Source: a gamma proteobacterium HTCC2207 (GTDB taxonomy: Bacteria > Pseudomonadota > Gammaproteobacteria > Pseudomonadales > Porticoccaceae). Taken from it: a stretch of DNA of 62,236 nt. The stretch spans positions 1 to 62,236 of the forward strand of contig CAJJAU010000010.1 of the NCBI GenBank assembly GCA_905182275.1, given 5' to 3'. Made by a program: the position numbers and the translations under genes. Below, in pieces: positions 26,059-37,853 of the stretch (position 1 is the stretch's first letter; each line of letters opens with the position of its first letter). The notes under the pieces were generated by a model, which was not told where the DNA came from, did no database searches, and worked only from the letters and a program-made list of their open reading frames with translations.

Positions 26059-26143
26059 TGGTACCAGTGGCCGGACTCGAACCGGCACTCCCGAAGAAAC
26101 CAGATTTTGAATCTAGCGTGTCTACCAATTCCACCACACTGGC
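26059..26143 (-). tRNA. tRNA-Leu (anticodon CAA)
   Basis: An 85-nucleotide class II tRNA read on the minus strand. It starts GCCAGTG, has the D-arm GTGGAATTGGTAGACAC typical of leucine tRNAs, the anticodon loop TTCAAAA (anticodon CAA, codon UUG), a long variable arm with a TTCG tip, and the T-arm GCCGGTTCGAGTCCGGC. The acceptor end is CACTGGT, discriminator A, with CCA encoded. The first acceptor pair is G-U, as also seen in E. coli tRNA-Leu(UAA). It has its own promoter and terminator. Confidence 0.96.
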
Positions 26144-26173
26144 ATTTTCCCGCACAGTTTCGTGCAGGGCGCG

Positions 26174-26201
26174 ATTATAGCAGTGATCAATAGAGGGTCA
26201 A
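26174..26201 (-). promoter_or_regulatory. Sigma70 promoter of tRNA-Leu
   Basis: On the minus strand TTGACC and a perfect TATAAT are separated by 16 bases. The following CGCGCCC stretch is a GC-rich discriminator of the kind found at stringently controlled stable RNA promoters. The tRNA begins about 30 bases downstream of the -10 element. Confidence 0.85.
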
Positions 26202-26257
26202 CCGATTTAACCCTGTCAGTTAATGAAATAAGTAGTGTATTTTTTGGTATGAATTAT

Positions 26258-26285
26258 TTGGCGCTTTTGCGTTAATTTCTATACC
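26258..26285 (+). promoter_or_regulatory. Weak promoter candidate for queA-tgt-secDF
   Basis: TTGGCG and TATACC are separated by 16 bases and lie about 38 bases before the queA ATG. The hexamers are partial matches, so this is a candidate only. Confidence 0.3.
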
Positions 26286-26322
26286 CTTGCTGACCCATAA
26301 CCAAACGCTATAGCTAATTGAC

Positions 26323-28505
<2,183 letters not shown>

Positions 28506-28570
28506 ATCTGCCCCTATTTAATAGGGATGTCGTTATAATGCGCGCTAAGAATAAAAGGATCGATTGACCC

Positions 28571-30418
28571 ATGTTAAACAAGTTTCCTCTATGGAAGAAT
28601 CTAATGATTCTTCTGGTGATTACTTTCGGCTTTGTCTATGCCGCGCCAAATTTCTATCCTGCTGATGCCGCGGTGCAGCTGTCGGGTCAAAGTGGTGCTA
28701 TGGTGATCGATGAGAGCGTCCTTGCAAAGGTTGAGGGTGCTCTTAATGAAGGTGGCATAGAGTATTTCGGCAGTGAGGCTGATGGCGAGAGTGCCCTGGT
28801 ACGTATTGCGGATAAAAATCTTCAATTGCGTGCCAAAGAAGTTATCCAAGCCGAGATGGGCGGCGACTACATTGTTGCTCTTAATTTAGCGCCAACTACC
28901 CCGCAATGGTTGAGTAATTTGGGTGGCACACCCATGAAGCTTGGTCTTGATCTTAGTGGTGGCGTGCATTTTTTACTTGAAGTTGATCTTGATTCGGCCC
29001 TGGCAGTGCGACTGGAAGGGGACTTGGATGACATTAAGGAGTCATTACGCGAAGAGCGTGTTCGCTATCGTAGTTTTGAATTGCGCGGTCGGCAGATTAT
29101 TGGTCAATTTCGCGATGCAGAGCAGGTAGAAAGAGCCAACACCATCATCCGCACTAACTATAGAGACATGCAACCGCTTAATTCACCTGGGCAAAATCCA
29201 TTGTCGATTGTGCTCAATTTGAGTGAGGCGGCCACCAGTCTTCTTGAAGATAATGCCATCAAACAAAACCTGACGTCATTGCGTAACCGAGTGAACGAGC
29301 TGGGTGTGTCTGAGCCACTGGTGTCTCGTCAGGGTAAAAACCGTATTGTTGTTGAGTTGCCCGGTGTACAAGACACCGCCGAGGCCAAACGAATTATCGG
29401 TAAGACAGCGAATCTTGAATTTCGGTTAGAGTCAGATGGCCGAGGGGGTGAACGCTTTGACTTTCGTAATCCCGCTGGTCAAGGGCCGGATGCAATGCTT
29501 GAGAAAAAAGCAGTTATCACTGGCGAAAATGTAACAGATGCGCGTGCCAGTTTTGATGAAAACGGTCGGCCTCAGGTTAGCATAACGCTTGACTCAAAAG
29601 GCGGTTGGCAGATGGGCCACTCCACTCGCGATAATATTGGCCGACGTCTGGGTGTACTGTTTATTGAGTATAAAACCAAGTTGGAGAAATCGATTGATGA
29701 TGCGGGCGAGCTAGTCATTACCTCGGTACCCTTTGTTGAGAAAAACATTATCAGTTTGGCGACGGTTCAATCACAGTTGGGTAAGCAGTTCCGTATTACT
29801 GGTCTTGATGGTCAGCGTGAATCCTCCGAATTAGCTCTTTTGTTACGCGCCGGTGCTTTGGCTGCGCCAATGTATATTGTTGAAGAGCGCACCATTGGAC
29901 CTTCTCTGGGTGCAGACAATATCGAGATGGGGGTGAAGTCAGTGACCGTAGGTATGGCGATGGTGCTGTTATTTATGGTGGTTATCTACCGGGCATTTGG
30001 CTTGGCGGCAAATGTTGCTCTAACAATGAACCTACTGTTGTTGGTGGCGTTTATGTCACTATTGGGAGCAACCTTAACCTTACCGGGTATTGCCGGAATC
30101 GTCTTAACAGTAGGTATGGCGGTTGATGCCAATGTATTGATCTTTTCGAGAATTCGTGAGGAACGTAAAGCAGGTGCCACAGTGCAGGGCGCAATCAGCG
30201 CCGGTTATGACCGTGCCTTTGTGTCAATTTTAGATGCCAACATCACCACATTGATTGTAGCGCTGATTTTATTCTTGATAGGGTCTGGCCCGGTACAGGG
30301 TTTCGCGGTCACTCTATCAATTGGTATTCTAACGTCAATGTTTACCTCCATTGTGATGACACGCGGATTGGTCAACCTGGTGGTCGGTGGCCGCAAAATC
30401 GACAAGCTTTGGATTTAG
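28571..30418 (+). CDS. secD: Protein translocase subunit SecD
   Basis: A 615-residue RND-type subunit of the SecDF complex, which uses the proton gradient to pull exported proteins through SecYEG. An N-terminal helix (KNLMILLVITFGFVYAAP) leads to the large periplasmic P1 domain with the D1 signature GLDLSGGVHFLLEV. A C-terminal five-helix block contains GMAVDANVLIFSRIREE and FIGSGPVQGFAVTLSIG-type segments. AAAGGA lies before the ATG. In most Gammaproteobacteria yajC sits between tgt and secD; here only 65 bases separate them and there is no room for it. It is followed by secF after 10 bases. Confidence 0.97.
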   Translation: MLNKFPLWKNLMILLVITFGFVYAAPNFYPADAAVQLSGQSGAMVIDESVLAKVEGALNEGGIEYFGSEADGESALVRIADKNLQLRAKEVIQAEMGGDYIVALNLAPTTPQWLSNLGGTPMKLGLDLSGGVHFLLEVDLDSALAVRLEGDLDDIKESLREERVRYRSFELRGRQIIGQFRDAEQVERANTIIRTNYRDMQPLNSPGQNPLSIVLNLSEAATSLLEDNAIKQNLTSLRNRVNELGVSEPLVSRQGKNRIVVELPGVQDTAEAKRIIGKTANLEFRLESDGRGGERFDFRNPAGQGPDAMLEKKAVITGENVTDARASFDENGRPQVSITLDSKGGWQMGHSTRDNIGRRLGVLFIEYKTKLEKSIDDAGELVITSVPFVEKNIISLATVQSQLGKQFRITGLDGQRESSELALLLRAGALAAPMYIVEERTIGPSLGADNIEMGVKSVTVGMAMVLLFMVVIYRAFGLAANVALTMNLLLLVAFMSLLGATLTLPGIAGIVLTVGMAVDANVLIFSRIREERKAGATVQGAISAGYDRAFVSILDANITTLIVALILFLIGSGPVQGFAVTLSIGILTSMFTSIVMTRGLVNLVVGGRKIDKLWI

Positions 30419-30428
30419 GGAGAAGATT

Positions 30429-31343
30429 ATGACAGCGTTAAAAGTTTATAACTTTATGGGCATTCGCAAGTATGCGGTTATCTTTTCAGCGATTTTGTTG
30501 ACGGTATCGGCGTGGTCGCTATACAGCCAGGGTCTGGTGTTAGGTTTGGACTTCTCTGGAGGGACTCAGATTGAGGTTGGTTATGACAGCCCTGCAGATG
30601 TCAGTGCGCTTCGTCAAAAGTTGGAAAATGCCGGCTTTAAAAACCCTGTCGTCGTGCATTTTGGTTCAGAAACCGATGTCTTGATCCGTTTGCAGGGCGA
30701 GCCCGATCAAAAGCTTGCGGAACAAATGGTTGAGGTTCTGAAAACCGATGGTCAAGAGATTGATCTGCGCCGTGTTGACTTTGTAGGCCCGCAAATTGGT
30801 GAGGAACTACGTGAGGACGGCGGTCTCGGTATGCTCGCTGCATTGGCCGTGGTTATGCTTTATGTAGCTGTGCGGTTTCAATTGAAATTTTCGGTGGGTG
30901 CGGTTTTAGCGCTTGCTCATGATGTCATTATTACTCTGGGTATTTTCTCAATGGCCAGATTTGAGTTTGACCTTACGGTGCTAGCGGCTATTTTAGCGGT
31001 GGTGGGTTATTCGCTGAATGACACTATTGTTGTGTCTGATCGAATTCGTGAGAATTTCCGCAAGATTCGTAAGGCCTCGCCCATTGAGGTTATAAACGAG
31101 TCCCTGTCACAAACACTGTGGCGAACCATCAATACATCGGCAACGACCATGCTGGTATTGTTAGCGTTGTTCTTTATCGGTGGTGAGTTGATTCATAACT
31201 TTGCTATCGCACTAATGATCGGCGTAGGTATCGGAACTTATTCATCTATTTATGTCGCCGCTACAGTAATGTTGGCGCTCAATGTCGACCGCGAAGACCT
31301 GCTCGAGACGGTTGAAGGCGAGTTAGTCGACGATCTACCGTAG
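30429..31343 (+). CDS. secF: Protein translocase subunit SecF
   Basis: A 304-residue partner of SecD. Typical motifs are LGLDFSGGTQIEVGY near residue 48 and VGYSLNDTIVVSDRIRENFRK in the membrane block, plus the C-terminal LVDDLP tail. Six transmembrane helices can be seen. GGGAGA precedes the ATG at 30429; an in-frame upstream ATG inside secD (30387) would add a non-conserved, charged extension. It is the last gene of the unit and is followed within 22 bases by a strong terminator. Confidence 0.97.
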   Translation: MTALKVYNFMGIRKYAVIFSAILLTVSAWSLYSQGLVLGLDFSGGTQIEVGYDSPADVSALRQKLENAGFKNPVVVHFGSETDVLIRLQGEPDQKLAEQMVEVLKTDGQEIDLRRVDFVGPQIGEELREDGGLGMLAALAVVMLYVAVRFQLKFSVGAVLALAHDVIITLGIFSMARFEFDLTVLAAILAVVGYSLNDTIVVSDRIRENFRKIRKASPIEVINESLSQTLWRTINTSATTMLVLLALFFIGGELIHNFAIALMIGVGIGTYSSIYVAATVMLALNVDREDLLETVEGELVDDLP

Positions 31344-31364
31344 ATTGCATAAGACAGCATAAAG

Positions 31365-31400
31365 AAGGCTCTCACTATGCCAGTGAGGGCCTTTTTTTTT
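31365..31400 (+). terminator. Rho-independent terminator after secF
   Basis: A 12-pair stem with one G-U pair (AAGGCTCTCACT / AGTGAGGGCCTT), a five-base loop, and a T run at 31392-31400. It closes the queA-tgt-secD-secF transcript. Confidence 0.93.
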
Positions 31401-31404
31401 GCAG

Positions 31405-31854
31405 TTATTTTTTAAAGCTCTGAAAATACTCAAAAATATCTTGAGGGTCGCTCTGCCGAGCTGATCGCCACTGGTCATTAGTCGCTAAATTTATCGACTC
31501 ACCGTCTAAACCCAGAATAACTATCCTCGGAATGCCTTCTTGAGATGCAAGACCTAAGGGCTCCATCAGCGACATGTTGCGAGTGTATTCGCCCACGTCA
31601 ATTCGCATGATTGCAAAGTGTTGGTCTAGAAAGCCCTCAAGGGTAGGTAGCTGCATTACTGCATCGAGACATCGAGCATCAGGACACCAGTTGGCACCAA
31701 AAATTAACAGCGGCTGCTTTCCCTTGTTCAGGGTGTCGGTTACAAATGTATCTAATTCAGCCCGGCTCACGTTTATGCCGTCGTAGAGACTTGGCATTAT
31801 TGATGGCATTTGATCGTTGCCGCCTAATTGAAGCATAGTCATTACTTCCACCAA
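31405..31854 (-). CDS. Thioredoxin-fold protein with a CX4C motif
   Basis: A 149-residue cytoplasmic protein with a thioredoxin-like core: LLIFGANWCPDARCLDAVMQLP, a later FAIMRIDVGEYTRNM strand, and the cis-Pro loop GIPRIVILGLDG. Most relatives have CxxC after the GANW; here the pair is Cys57 and Cys62 with four residues between, so a normal CXXC dithiol site is missing. It overlaps the crotonase gene upstream by 13 bases, so the two are cotranscribed and perhaps coupled. The role is unknown; a non-redox or single-Cys function is possible. Confidence 0.8.
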   Translation of the reverse strand: MVEVMTMLQLGGNDQMPSIMPSLYDGINVSRAELDTFVTDTLNKGKQPLLIFGANWCPDARCLDAVMQLPTLEGFLDQHFAIMRIDVGEYTRNMSLMEPLGLASQEGIPRIVILGLDGESINLATNDQWRSARQSDPQDIFEYFQSFKK

Positions 31855-32717
31855 GGGTAAAAAGAAGGCATATCGGTAGATGCTTTTTGAGTAAATGTGG
31901 GGGAGCGTTTTTCTAAGAAAGCATTAACGCCCTCTTTGCCACTATTTAAGCTGGCATAGTAAATCGCAAGCGAGTCGACTTCATGGGCTTTAATCGGATG
32001 GTCTTGCGCCGAGTTCCGATAGATCATTTGTCGGGTTAGTGCCATCGACACTTGGCTGAAGTTCACCATTCTAGCGGCTAGTGCATAGGCTTCATTGAGG
32101 AGCTCTTCAGGGGCATACACCGCTTTGACGAAACGTTCTTTAAGTAGTGTTTCTGCACTCAATATTTCAGCGGTATAACACCACTCTAGGGCTGTTTGAA
32201 TTCCGACTAGGCGGGGTAAGAACCAGCTAGAACAAGCTTCTGGTGTAATCCCTATTTTGTTAAAGACGAAACCCACTCTAGCTTTTTCAGACGCAAGACG
32301 GATATCCATTGCGCAGGCCATAGTGGCCCCAATACCCACTGCAGCACCGTTGATAGCACCGATAATAGGCTTCTTGCAGTCGTACATTGCCAACACCACA
32401 CGCCCACCAGAATCGCGTACGCCATGTTCAATTTCCGCTTCGTGAGAGCGCTCACGCATATCTTGTAATGTGGGCTTTAACGACTCGTTTAAACCAAAAA
32501 CATTTCCTGCACTATTTAAATCCATGCCTGCACAAAAAGCTTTACCGGCTCCTGTTACCACGATCGCCCCCACGGCGTCATCGTCACTGGCGCGGTTAAA
32601 TGCATCGATGAGTTCGTGACTCATTTCTGTGGTGAAAGCATTCAGATGATCTGGACGCGACAACGTCAGCGTTAGTATAGAATCTGCGGTAGTGTAATCG
32701 ATTGTTTTATAGGTCAT
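31842..32717 (-). CDS. Enoyl-CoA hydratase/isomerase family protein (crotonase)
   Basis: A 291-residue crotonase-fold enzyme. The oxyanion-hole segments are GAGKAFCAGMDLNSAG and INGAAVGIGATMACAMD. A Glu in KIGITPEACSSWFLPRLVG sits at a usual catalytic position. AAGGGAA precedes the ATG. Most members hydrate or isomerise enoyl-CoA esters in beta-oxidation. It heads a two-gene unit with the thioredoxin-like protein and is divergent from a beta-alanine:pyruvate transaminase. Substrate specificity cannot be read from the sequence. Confidence 0.9.
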   Translation of the reverse strand: MTYKTIDYTTADSILTLTLSRPDHLNAFTTEMSHELIDAFNRASDDDAVGAIVVTGAGKAFCAGMDLNSAGNVFGLNESLKPTLQDMRERSHEAEIEHGVRDSGGRVVLAMYDCKKPIIGAINGAAVGIGATMACAMDIRLASEKARVGFVFNKIGITPEACSSWFLPRLVGIQTALEWCYTAEILSAETLLKERFVKAVYAPEELLNEAYALAARMVNFSQVSMALTRQMIYRNSAQDHPIKAHEVDSLAIYYASLNSGKEGVNAFLEKRSPTFTQKASTDMPSFYPWWK

Positions 32718-32880
32718 GGTGCGGTATTCCCTTGTTTAACGGTCACTAAGTACCTACAGTATATCTATCAAATGGAACAAATTTAAGGTGTATCTGTAGG
32801 CATTGCATATATGCCGATAGGGCTCAACTTTTTTTTCAATATAGCCCCGCTAGGGTATGCGTTGAAAAGCATTGCTGATC

Positions 32881-32886
32881 TATAAT
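32881..32886 (+). promoter_or_regulatory. Perfect -10 element before the transaminase
   Basis: TATAAT lies 37 bases before the chosen transaminase start. The -35 region (TGCGTT at 17 bases) is poor, though a TTGAAA lies closer at 13 bases. An activator-dependent promoter is possible. Confidence 0.4.
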
Positions 32887-32922
32887 TGCCGACTTAAGAA
32901 AATTTACAGAGTAGATGTCACG

Positions 32923-34299
32923 ATGTTAAAAAAGTTGTTTAAACGCCATGATGGTGTAAAGCACCAGGAATTCTATAACCGTGCGGGCGTGACAAAAGAG
33001 CAGTTTGATGCTCATTGGATGCCTTTTTCCGGTAATCGTGAGTTTAAAAAGAATCCGCGAATGATTGTTTCTGCTGAGGGTAGTTACATCACCGCTGCCG
33101 ATGGACGAAAAGTATTCGATGGTTTGTCTGGCCTCTGGACCACAGGATTGGGCCATTGCCGTCCGGAAATTAGTAAAGCTATTGCCGAGCAGACATCCAC
33201 CCTTGATTTTTTTAGTGGCTTTCAATACGGACACCCAAAGTCCTTTGAGTTGGCCGAGCGTATTACCCAATTTATGCCGAAAGGCCTCAATCGAGTTTTC
33301 TATACTGGGTCAGGCTCTGAGAGTGCAGATACCTCTCTTAAGATGGCTAGGGCGTACTGGCGCAAGAAAGGAATGGCGTCTAAAACACGCTTGATTGGCC
33401 GAGCTAAAGGCTATCATGGGGTAAATTTCGGTGGTATTAGTGTCGGAGGGATTGTTGGCAATCGTGCTACCTTTGGACAAACCCTCGAGTCTGATCATCT
33501 AGCTCATACCATGCTTCCAGAGAACGTATTTAGTAAAGGTATGCCTGAAAAGGGCGCTCATCTGGCCGATGAGCTACTAGCGATGATCGCTCTGCATGAT
33601 GCCAGCAATATTGCAGCGGTTATTGTTGAGCCAATGGCCGGCTCTGCTGGAGTAATACCGCCACCGGTGGGTTACTTAAAAAGACTCAGAGAGATCTGTG
33701 ATCAGAATCAAATATTATTAATTTTCGATGAGGTTATTACTGCCTTTGGTCGAGTGGGCTCTGCTACAGGTGCTGAAGAGTACGGGGTCGTACCAGACAT
33801 GATCAACATAGCGAAACAGATTACCAATGGCTCAGTGCCAATGGGAGCCGTCATTGCTAAACAAGAAATTCATGACACGTTCATGGATGGTGGCGGTGCT
33901 GACTATATGATTGAATTCCCTCATGGATATACTTATTCAGGGCATCCATTGGCCTGTGCAGCGGGTTTGGCGACTTTAGATCTACTTGAGAAAGAGCATA
34001 GCTTTGAGCAGGTGGCTACTATGGCGCCAATATTGGAGAAGGCAATACACAGTTTACGCGGTACTAAGCATGTCGTTGATATTCGCAATTATGGTGCAGC
34101 GGCAGGCATTACTTTAGCATCACTTCCCGGTGAGCCAGCCAGACGTCCTTTTGAAGCGGCGATGAAGTGTTGGGAGAAAGGGTTTTATGTGCGCTATGGT
34201 GCTGACACTCTTCAGTTGGGCTTACCCTTCGCTACTACATCAACTGAAATAGATTCGGTGGTCAATGCGATGGGAGAGGCTATTAGCGAGATCGATTAA
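32923..34299 (+). CDS. Omega-amino acid (beta-alanine):pyruvate aminotransferase
   Basis: A 458-residue class III PLP transaminase. The opening HWMPFSGNREFKKNPRMIVSAEG and GLSGLWTTGLGHCRPEI are characteristic of beta-alanine:pyruvate transaminases, followed by VFYTGSGSESADTSLKMA, GRAKGYHGVNFGGISVGGI, the PLP contact LLIFDEVITAFGRVG, the PLP Lys in NIAKQITNGS, and PHGYTYSGHPLACAAG. I chose the ATG at 32923; a longer reading from 32872 adds a basic, non-conserved extension. It converts beta-alanine and similar omega-amino acids to semialdehydes. The partner methylmalonate-semialdehyde dehydrogenase is not in the window. Confidence 0.88.
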   Translation: MLKKLFKRHDGVKHQEFYNRAGVTKEQFDAHWMPFSGNREFKKNPRMIVSAEGSYITAADGRKVFDGLSGLWTTGLGHCRPEISKAIAEQTSTLDFFSGFQYGHPKSFELAERITQFMPKGLNRVFYTGSGSESADTSLKMARAYWRKKGMASKTRLIGRAKGYHGVNFGGISVGGIVGNRATFGQTLESDHLAHTMLPENVFSKGMPEKGAHLADELLAMIALHDASNIAAVIVEPMAGSAGVIPPPVGYLKRLREICDQNQILLIFDEVITAFGRVGSATGAEEYGVVPDMINIAKQITNGSVPMGAVIAKQEIHDTFMDGGGADYMIEFPHGYTYSGHPLACAAGLATLDLLEKEHSFEQVATMAPILEKAIHSLRGTKHVVDIRNYGAAAGITLASLPGEPARRPFEAAMKCWEKGFYVRYGADTLQLGLPFATTSTEIDSVVNAMGEAISEID

Positions 34300-34309
34300 G
34301 GATCTCGCT
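34285..34309. other. Stem-loop over the transaminase stop codon
   Basis: A perfect nine-pair stem (AGCGAGATC / GATCTCGCT) with a seven-base loop that includes the stop codon. No T run follows on either strand, so it may be an RNA-stabilising 3' end or a Rho-dependent site rather than an intrinsic terminator. Confidence 0.4.
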
Positions 34310-34337
34310 CCGCTCTTACCGAGTCTCGCTTATATAT

Positions 34338-34772
34338 TTACTTAGATTCCTCCGGCTCTAAGGAGTCTGCAGATTCCTCAGATTCCTCAAGCAAACTAGA
34401 ATCCCACTGGTAAATTCTCTTTATAAAACAACGATCAACGCCCGAAAAACCATCGGTAACAATAATTTCGTCACCACGTGTTAAGCAGGAAGAGCCTCGC
34501 GTTCGGGTAGCAATATTCATCATGGCGTTGGAGACATCACAGACACCTGATAGATCGAGTTTGTACTCATCCCTGACGCCCTTAGTTAAAATAACCGAAT
34601 GTCGCTGACCTTCCACCTCGCGCCAACCGTTGATTGAGCTAGCAAAACAAATTTGTTTAACTTGTTCTCCCTGCCTTACATCGACAAGTTCAGGTTCAGA
34701 GTCTGTTACCACCGTTGATGCGCAGGAGGCAATCAAGAGTAGGATTGAAAGGGGTATTAGTTTGCTAATCAT
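34338..34772 (-). CDS. DUF6491-type lipoprotein
   Basis: A 144-residue lipoprotein. The signal peptide MISKLIPLSILLLIASC gives lipidated Cys17. The mature domain has CFASSINGWREVEGQRHSVILT, YKLDLSGVCDVSNA, GSSCLTRGDEIIV and a final RCFIKRIY, the paired-Cys arrangement that I associate with DUF6491. The tail (about 128-144) is very acidic with repeated Glu-Ser. GGAG precedes the start. No function is known for the family. Confidence 0.75.
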   Translation of the reverse strand: MISKLIPLSILLLIASCASTVVTDSEPELVDVRQGEQVKQICFASSINGWREVEGQRHSVILTKGVRDEYKLDLSGVCDVSNAMMNIATRTRGSSCLTRGDEIIVTDGFSGVDRCFIKRIYQWDSSLLEESEESADSLEPEESK

Positions 34773-34864
34773 TTTGATCTCCGCTGATCATATAAAAATT
34801 TCAACGTTAGTTAAGCATATATTTCATTTAAACAGTGAGACTCAGCTCACGTTTTTCAGAGTAA

Positions 34865-35353
34865 TTATTTTTTGCCTGTTAGATGGCCAAGAGGCAGTTC
34901 AGTTTTATAGCATACAGGCTTGAGAGAAAAACTACTTTTGACATGACTAATACCCTCGAACTGAGTTAATCGTTGATCAAGAAATTCTTGATAGCTCTGC
35001 AGGTCAGGGCTGATAACCCTAATTAGATAGTCAAACTCACCTGTCATTAGGTAGCATTCCATAACCTCTGGCCACGACGCCACCTGTTTAGCAAAGTCAT
35101 CCAGTTCTTTCTTAACTTGATGGTCAAGGGTTACCTGCACAAATACAGTCACCGGTAGACCGACCTTTATGGGATCGAGAAGACTGACACGCTTGCTGAT
35201 GTAGCCTTTTTCTTCGAGACTTTTTACTCTTCGCGAACAGGGGGATGGAGACAAAAACACCATTTCGGCAAGCTCAATATTGGGTATTGCTGCATTGCTT
35301 TGCAGAATAGATAAAATTTTCCAGTCGGTTGAGTCTAATGTTTCATTGGCCAT
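34865..35353 (-). CDS. bkdR: Lrp/AsnC family regulator, BkdR-like
   Basis: A 162-residue Lrp-type regulator. The N-terminal winged helix-turn-helix (DSTDWKILSILQSNAAIPNIELAEMVFLSPSPCSRRVKSLEEKGYI) is followed by the ligand-sensing RAM domain (VFVQVTLDH, VMECYLMTGEFDYLIRVIS). It is divergent from the branched-chain ketoacid dehydrogenase genes with 278 bases between. Pseudomonas putida bkdR has the same arrangement and activates the bkd operon in response to branched-chain amino acids. The regulatory role is therefore a strong inference from position and family. Binding sites in the intergenic region could not be pinpointed by eye. Confidence 0.88.
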   Translation of the reverse strand: MANETLDSTDWKILSILQSNAAIPNIELAEMVFLSPSPCSRRVKSLEEKGYISKRVSLLDPIKVGLPVTVFVQVTLDHQVKKELDDFAKQVASWPEVMECYLMTGEFDYLIRVISPDLQSYQEFLDQRLTQFEGISHVKSSFSLKPVCYKTELPLGHLTGKK

Positions 35354-35631
35354 TATTTATACCTTCCCTTATCAAGTAGCAACGGCAAATTTCGCGTTAG
35401 ATATGATTTAAACCGAAAACTTCACAGATTGCTAATACTTGTCAGTTTTAAACACCGGGATCATTATTACTTAGCATCTAAGCAATTAGTCGCTAATCAA
35501 TGACATATTTCAGCAATAAATAGTGCATTAGGGCAAAACTCAGTGCCCATTTTGGTAGGATTTTCTGTCTTTCAGCATGCTACTTTAAACACCATAGAAA
35601 ATAATAAATAGCGCACTCAGAGGGTATTTTT

Positions 35632-36831
35632 ATGACGGCTAAATCTAAACAAACAGACGTTTTAAGATTCACCGAAACCACAGACTTAACGATCCCCACT
35701 CTGAGAATTTTGGATGCTGACGGTAAGCTTCGTAAAAACGCTCATGAACCTGTCATTGATAAGGCCACAGCGCTCAAAATTTACGAAAATATGGCCTATA
35801 TCCGGGTCCTTGACGAGCGTATGCTAGCTGCTCAGCGACAAGGAAGACTCAGCTTTTATCTTACTTGTACTGGCGAGGAAGCCTCTGTCGTCGGTTCAAT
35901 TGCTGGCTTCAAAAGCCACGACATGGTGATGAGTCAATATCGAGAACAGGCGGCATTGCGCTATCGTGGTTTTAGTTCTGAGCAGTTTATGAATCAACTG
36001 TTAAGTAACGACCTTGATTTTGGCAAGGGTCGCCAAATGCCCATTCACTATGGGAGCCATGAGCTTAACTATATGACTATAAGCTCTCCATTGGCGACCC
36101 AAATTCCACAGGCAGCCGGTTACGCCTATGGTCAAAAGTTGGCAGGTAAGGATGCCTGTACGATCTGCTATTTTGGTGATGGGGCTGCTTCTGAAGGAGA
36201 CTTTCATGCTGGGCTCAATATGGCAGCTGTCTCTAATTGTCCGGTAGTGTTTGTAGTGCGAAACAATGGATACGCCATCTCAACACCTACCTCAGAGCAA
36301 TTTGCTGGCGATGGCATTGCACCGAGAGGCATAGGCTATGGGATTAGTAGTATCAGAGTCGATGGTAATGACATCTTGGCAGTTTATGCCGCATCAGTTG
36401 AGGCTCGCAGGTTAGCATTGCAGACCAATGCACCGGTCATTATAGAGACCATGAGTTACCGACTTGGCGCCCATTCCACCTCGGATGATCCCAGCAGTTA
36501 TCGAAATGCTGATGAGGAAGAAATTTGGCGTCAGAAAGATCCTATTCTGCGAATGAAAAAATGGCTATTGGATAAAGGCTGGTGGAGTGACCAACAAGAT
36601 CATCAATTAAAGACCCAGTATAAAAAAGAAATTCTTGATGCTCTTAAGAGCCAAGAGAAGCGCCCCTCGCCACCGTTAAGTGACTTGATCACTGATGTTT
36701 ATAAAACACCGCCACTGCATCTACGTCAGCAATATACAGAGTTGTTAAATCATATTGCTAAGTATCCAGATCACTACTTACCAAACCCTAACAATAGTGG
36801 TCATCAATCTGCTTTAACGCAGGTTAACTAG
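35632..36831 (+). CDS. bkdA1: Branched-chain 2-oxoacid dehydrogenase E1 alpha subunit
   Basis: A 399-residue thiamine diphosphate-dependent E1 alpha subunit that decarboxylates the 2-oxoacids of valine, leucine and isoleucine. The ThDP motif begins [17 protein letters not shown] and ends [11 protein letters not shown]. The phosphorylation-loop region [16 protein letters not shown] and the [15 protein letters not shown] segment identify the BCKDH type. GAGGG lies eight bases before the ATG. It is the first gene of bkdA1-bkdA2-bkdB, 10 bases before bkdA2, and is probably activated by the divergent Lrp-type regulator. Confidence 0.95.
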   Translation: MTAKSKQTDVLRFTETTDLTIPTLRILDADGKLRKNAHEPVIDKATALKIYENMAYIRVLDERMLAAQRQGRLSFYLTCTGEEASVVGSIAGFKSHDMVMSQYREQAALRYRGFSSEQFMNQLLSNDLDFGKGRQMPIHYGSHELNYMTISSPLATQIPQAAGYAYGQKLAGKDACTICYFGDGAASEGDFHAGLNMAAVSNCPVVFVVRNNGYAISTPTSEQFAGDGIAPRGIGYGISSIRVDGNDILAVYAASVEARRLALQTNAPVIIETMSYRLGAHSTSDDPSSYRNADEEEIWRQKDPILRMKKWLLDKGWWSDQQDHQLKTQYKKEILDALKSQEKRPSPPLSDLITDVYKTPPLHLRQQYTELLNHIAKYPDHYLPNPNNSGHQSALTQVN

Positions 36832-36841
36832 GTTTTTAACC

Positions 36842-37819
36842 ATGCCCCAAATTAATCTTCTTCAAGCGGTAAACAGTGCGCTTGATACAGCTATGGCACA
36901 CGATCCGCGAGTAATCTGTCTAGGGCAGGATATTGGCCAGTTTGGTGGGGTCTTTCGCGCGACCAGTAAACTTCAAGAGAAGTACGGCAAGCAGCGTTGC
37001 TTTAATACACCAATCACAGAGCAGGGTATTGTTGGTTTCTCTATTGGGCTGGCTGCCCAGGGGTCTATTGCTGTTGCTGAAATACAGTTTGCAGATTACA
37101 TTTTTCCCGCTTTCGATCAAATCGTTAATGAGGCCGCGAAGTTTCGTTACCGCAGCGGGGACCAGTTTAACTGTGGTGGTCTGACCATTCGCACGCCCTA
37201 CGGTGGCGGTATCGCCGGCGGACTTTACCATTCGCAGTCACCAGAGGCCTATTTTTGCCATACTCCAGGATTAAAGGTGGTTATTCCCAGTACGGCCTAT
37301 CAAGCTAAAGGACTGCTTCTTTCAGCAATACGAGATCCTGACCCGGTGATATTTTTTGAGCCCAAAGCAATCTATCGTGCTGAAGTTGGCGAAGTGCCCG
37401 ATGATGACTATGAGATACCTCTTGGTGTCGCTGAGGTGGTAACTGAGGGCGCTGACATTACATTAGTAGGATGGGGCGCCCAAATGCATCAACTACATCG
37501 TGCGGCAAAGATGGCCCTTCAGGATGGTATTTCTTGCGAGGTGATTGATCTGCGGACTCTATTACCATGGGATCTTGAGACTGTAGCCGCATCCGTCAAT
37601 AAGACGGGTCGACTCATTATTAGTCACGAAGCACCGCGCACCGGCGGCTTTGCAGGAGAGATTTCCGCCGCTGTTCAAGAGCAGTGCTTTTTATCGCTAG
37701 AGTCGCCAATTATGCGCGTAGCAGGAATGGATACGCCTTTTCCACTGGTGTTTGAAAAAGAGTATTTACCCGATTATCTAAAGGTCTATGAAGCCATCAA
37801 ACAAAGTGTCAACTTTTAG
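36842..37819 (+). CDS. bkdA2: Branched-chain 2-oxoacid dehydrogenase E1 beta subunit
   Basis: A 325-residue E1 beta subunit. Typical features are [81 protein letters not shown], and [18 protein letters not shown] near the C-terminus. It forms the E1 heterotetramer with the upstream gene product. The gap to bkdA1 is 10 bases and to bkdB about 34. Only a weak TAGG lies before its ATG, so coupling to bkdA1 is likely. Confidence 0.95.
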   Translation: MPQINLLQAVNSALDTAMAHDPRVICLGQDIGQFGGVFRATSKLQEKYGKQRCFNTPITEQGIVGFSIGLAAQGSIAVAEIQFADYIFPAFDQIVNEAAKFRYRSGDQFNCGGLTIRTPYGGGIAGGLYHSQSPEAYFCHTPGLKVVIPSTAYQAKGLLLSAIRDPDPVIFFEPKAIYRAEVGEVPDDDYEIPLGVAEVVTEGADITLVGWGAQMHQLHRAAKMALQDGISCEVIDLRTLLPWDLETVAASVNKTGRLIISHEAPRTGGFAGEISAAVQEQCFLSLESPIMRVAGMDTPFPLVFEKEYLPDYLKVYEAIKQSVNF

Positions 37820-37853
37820 TCATTATGGCTACTGTGACAAAGGGGAATGAGTG

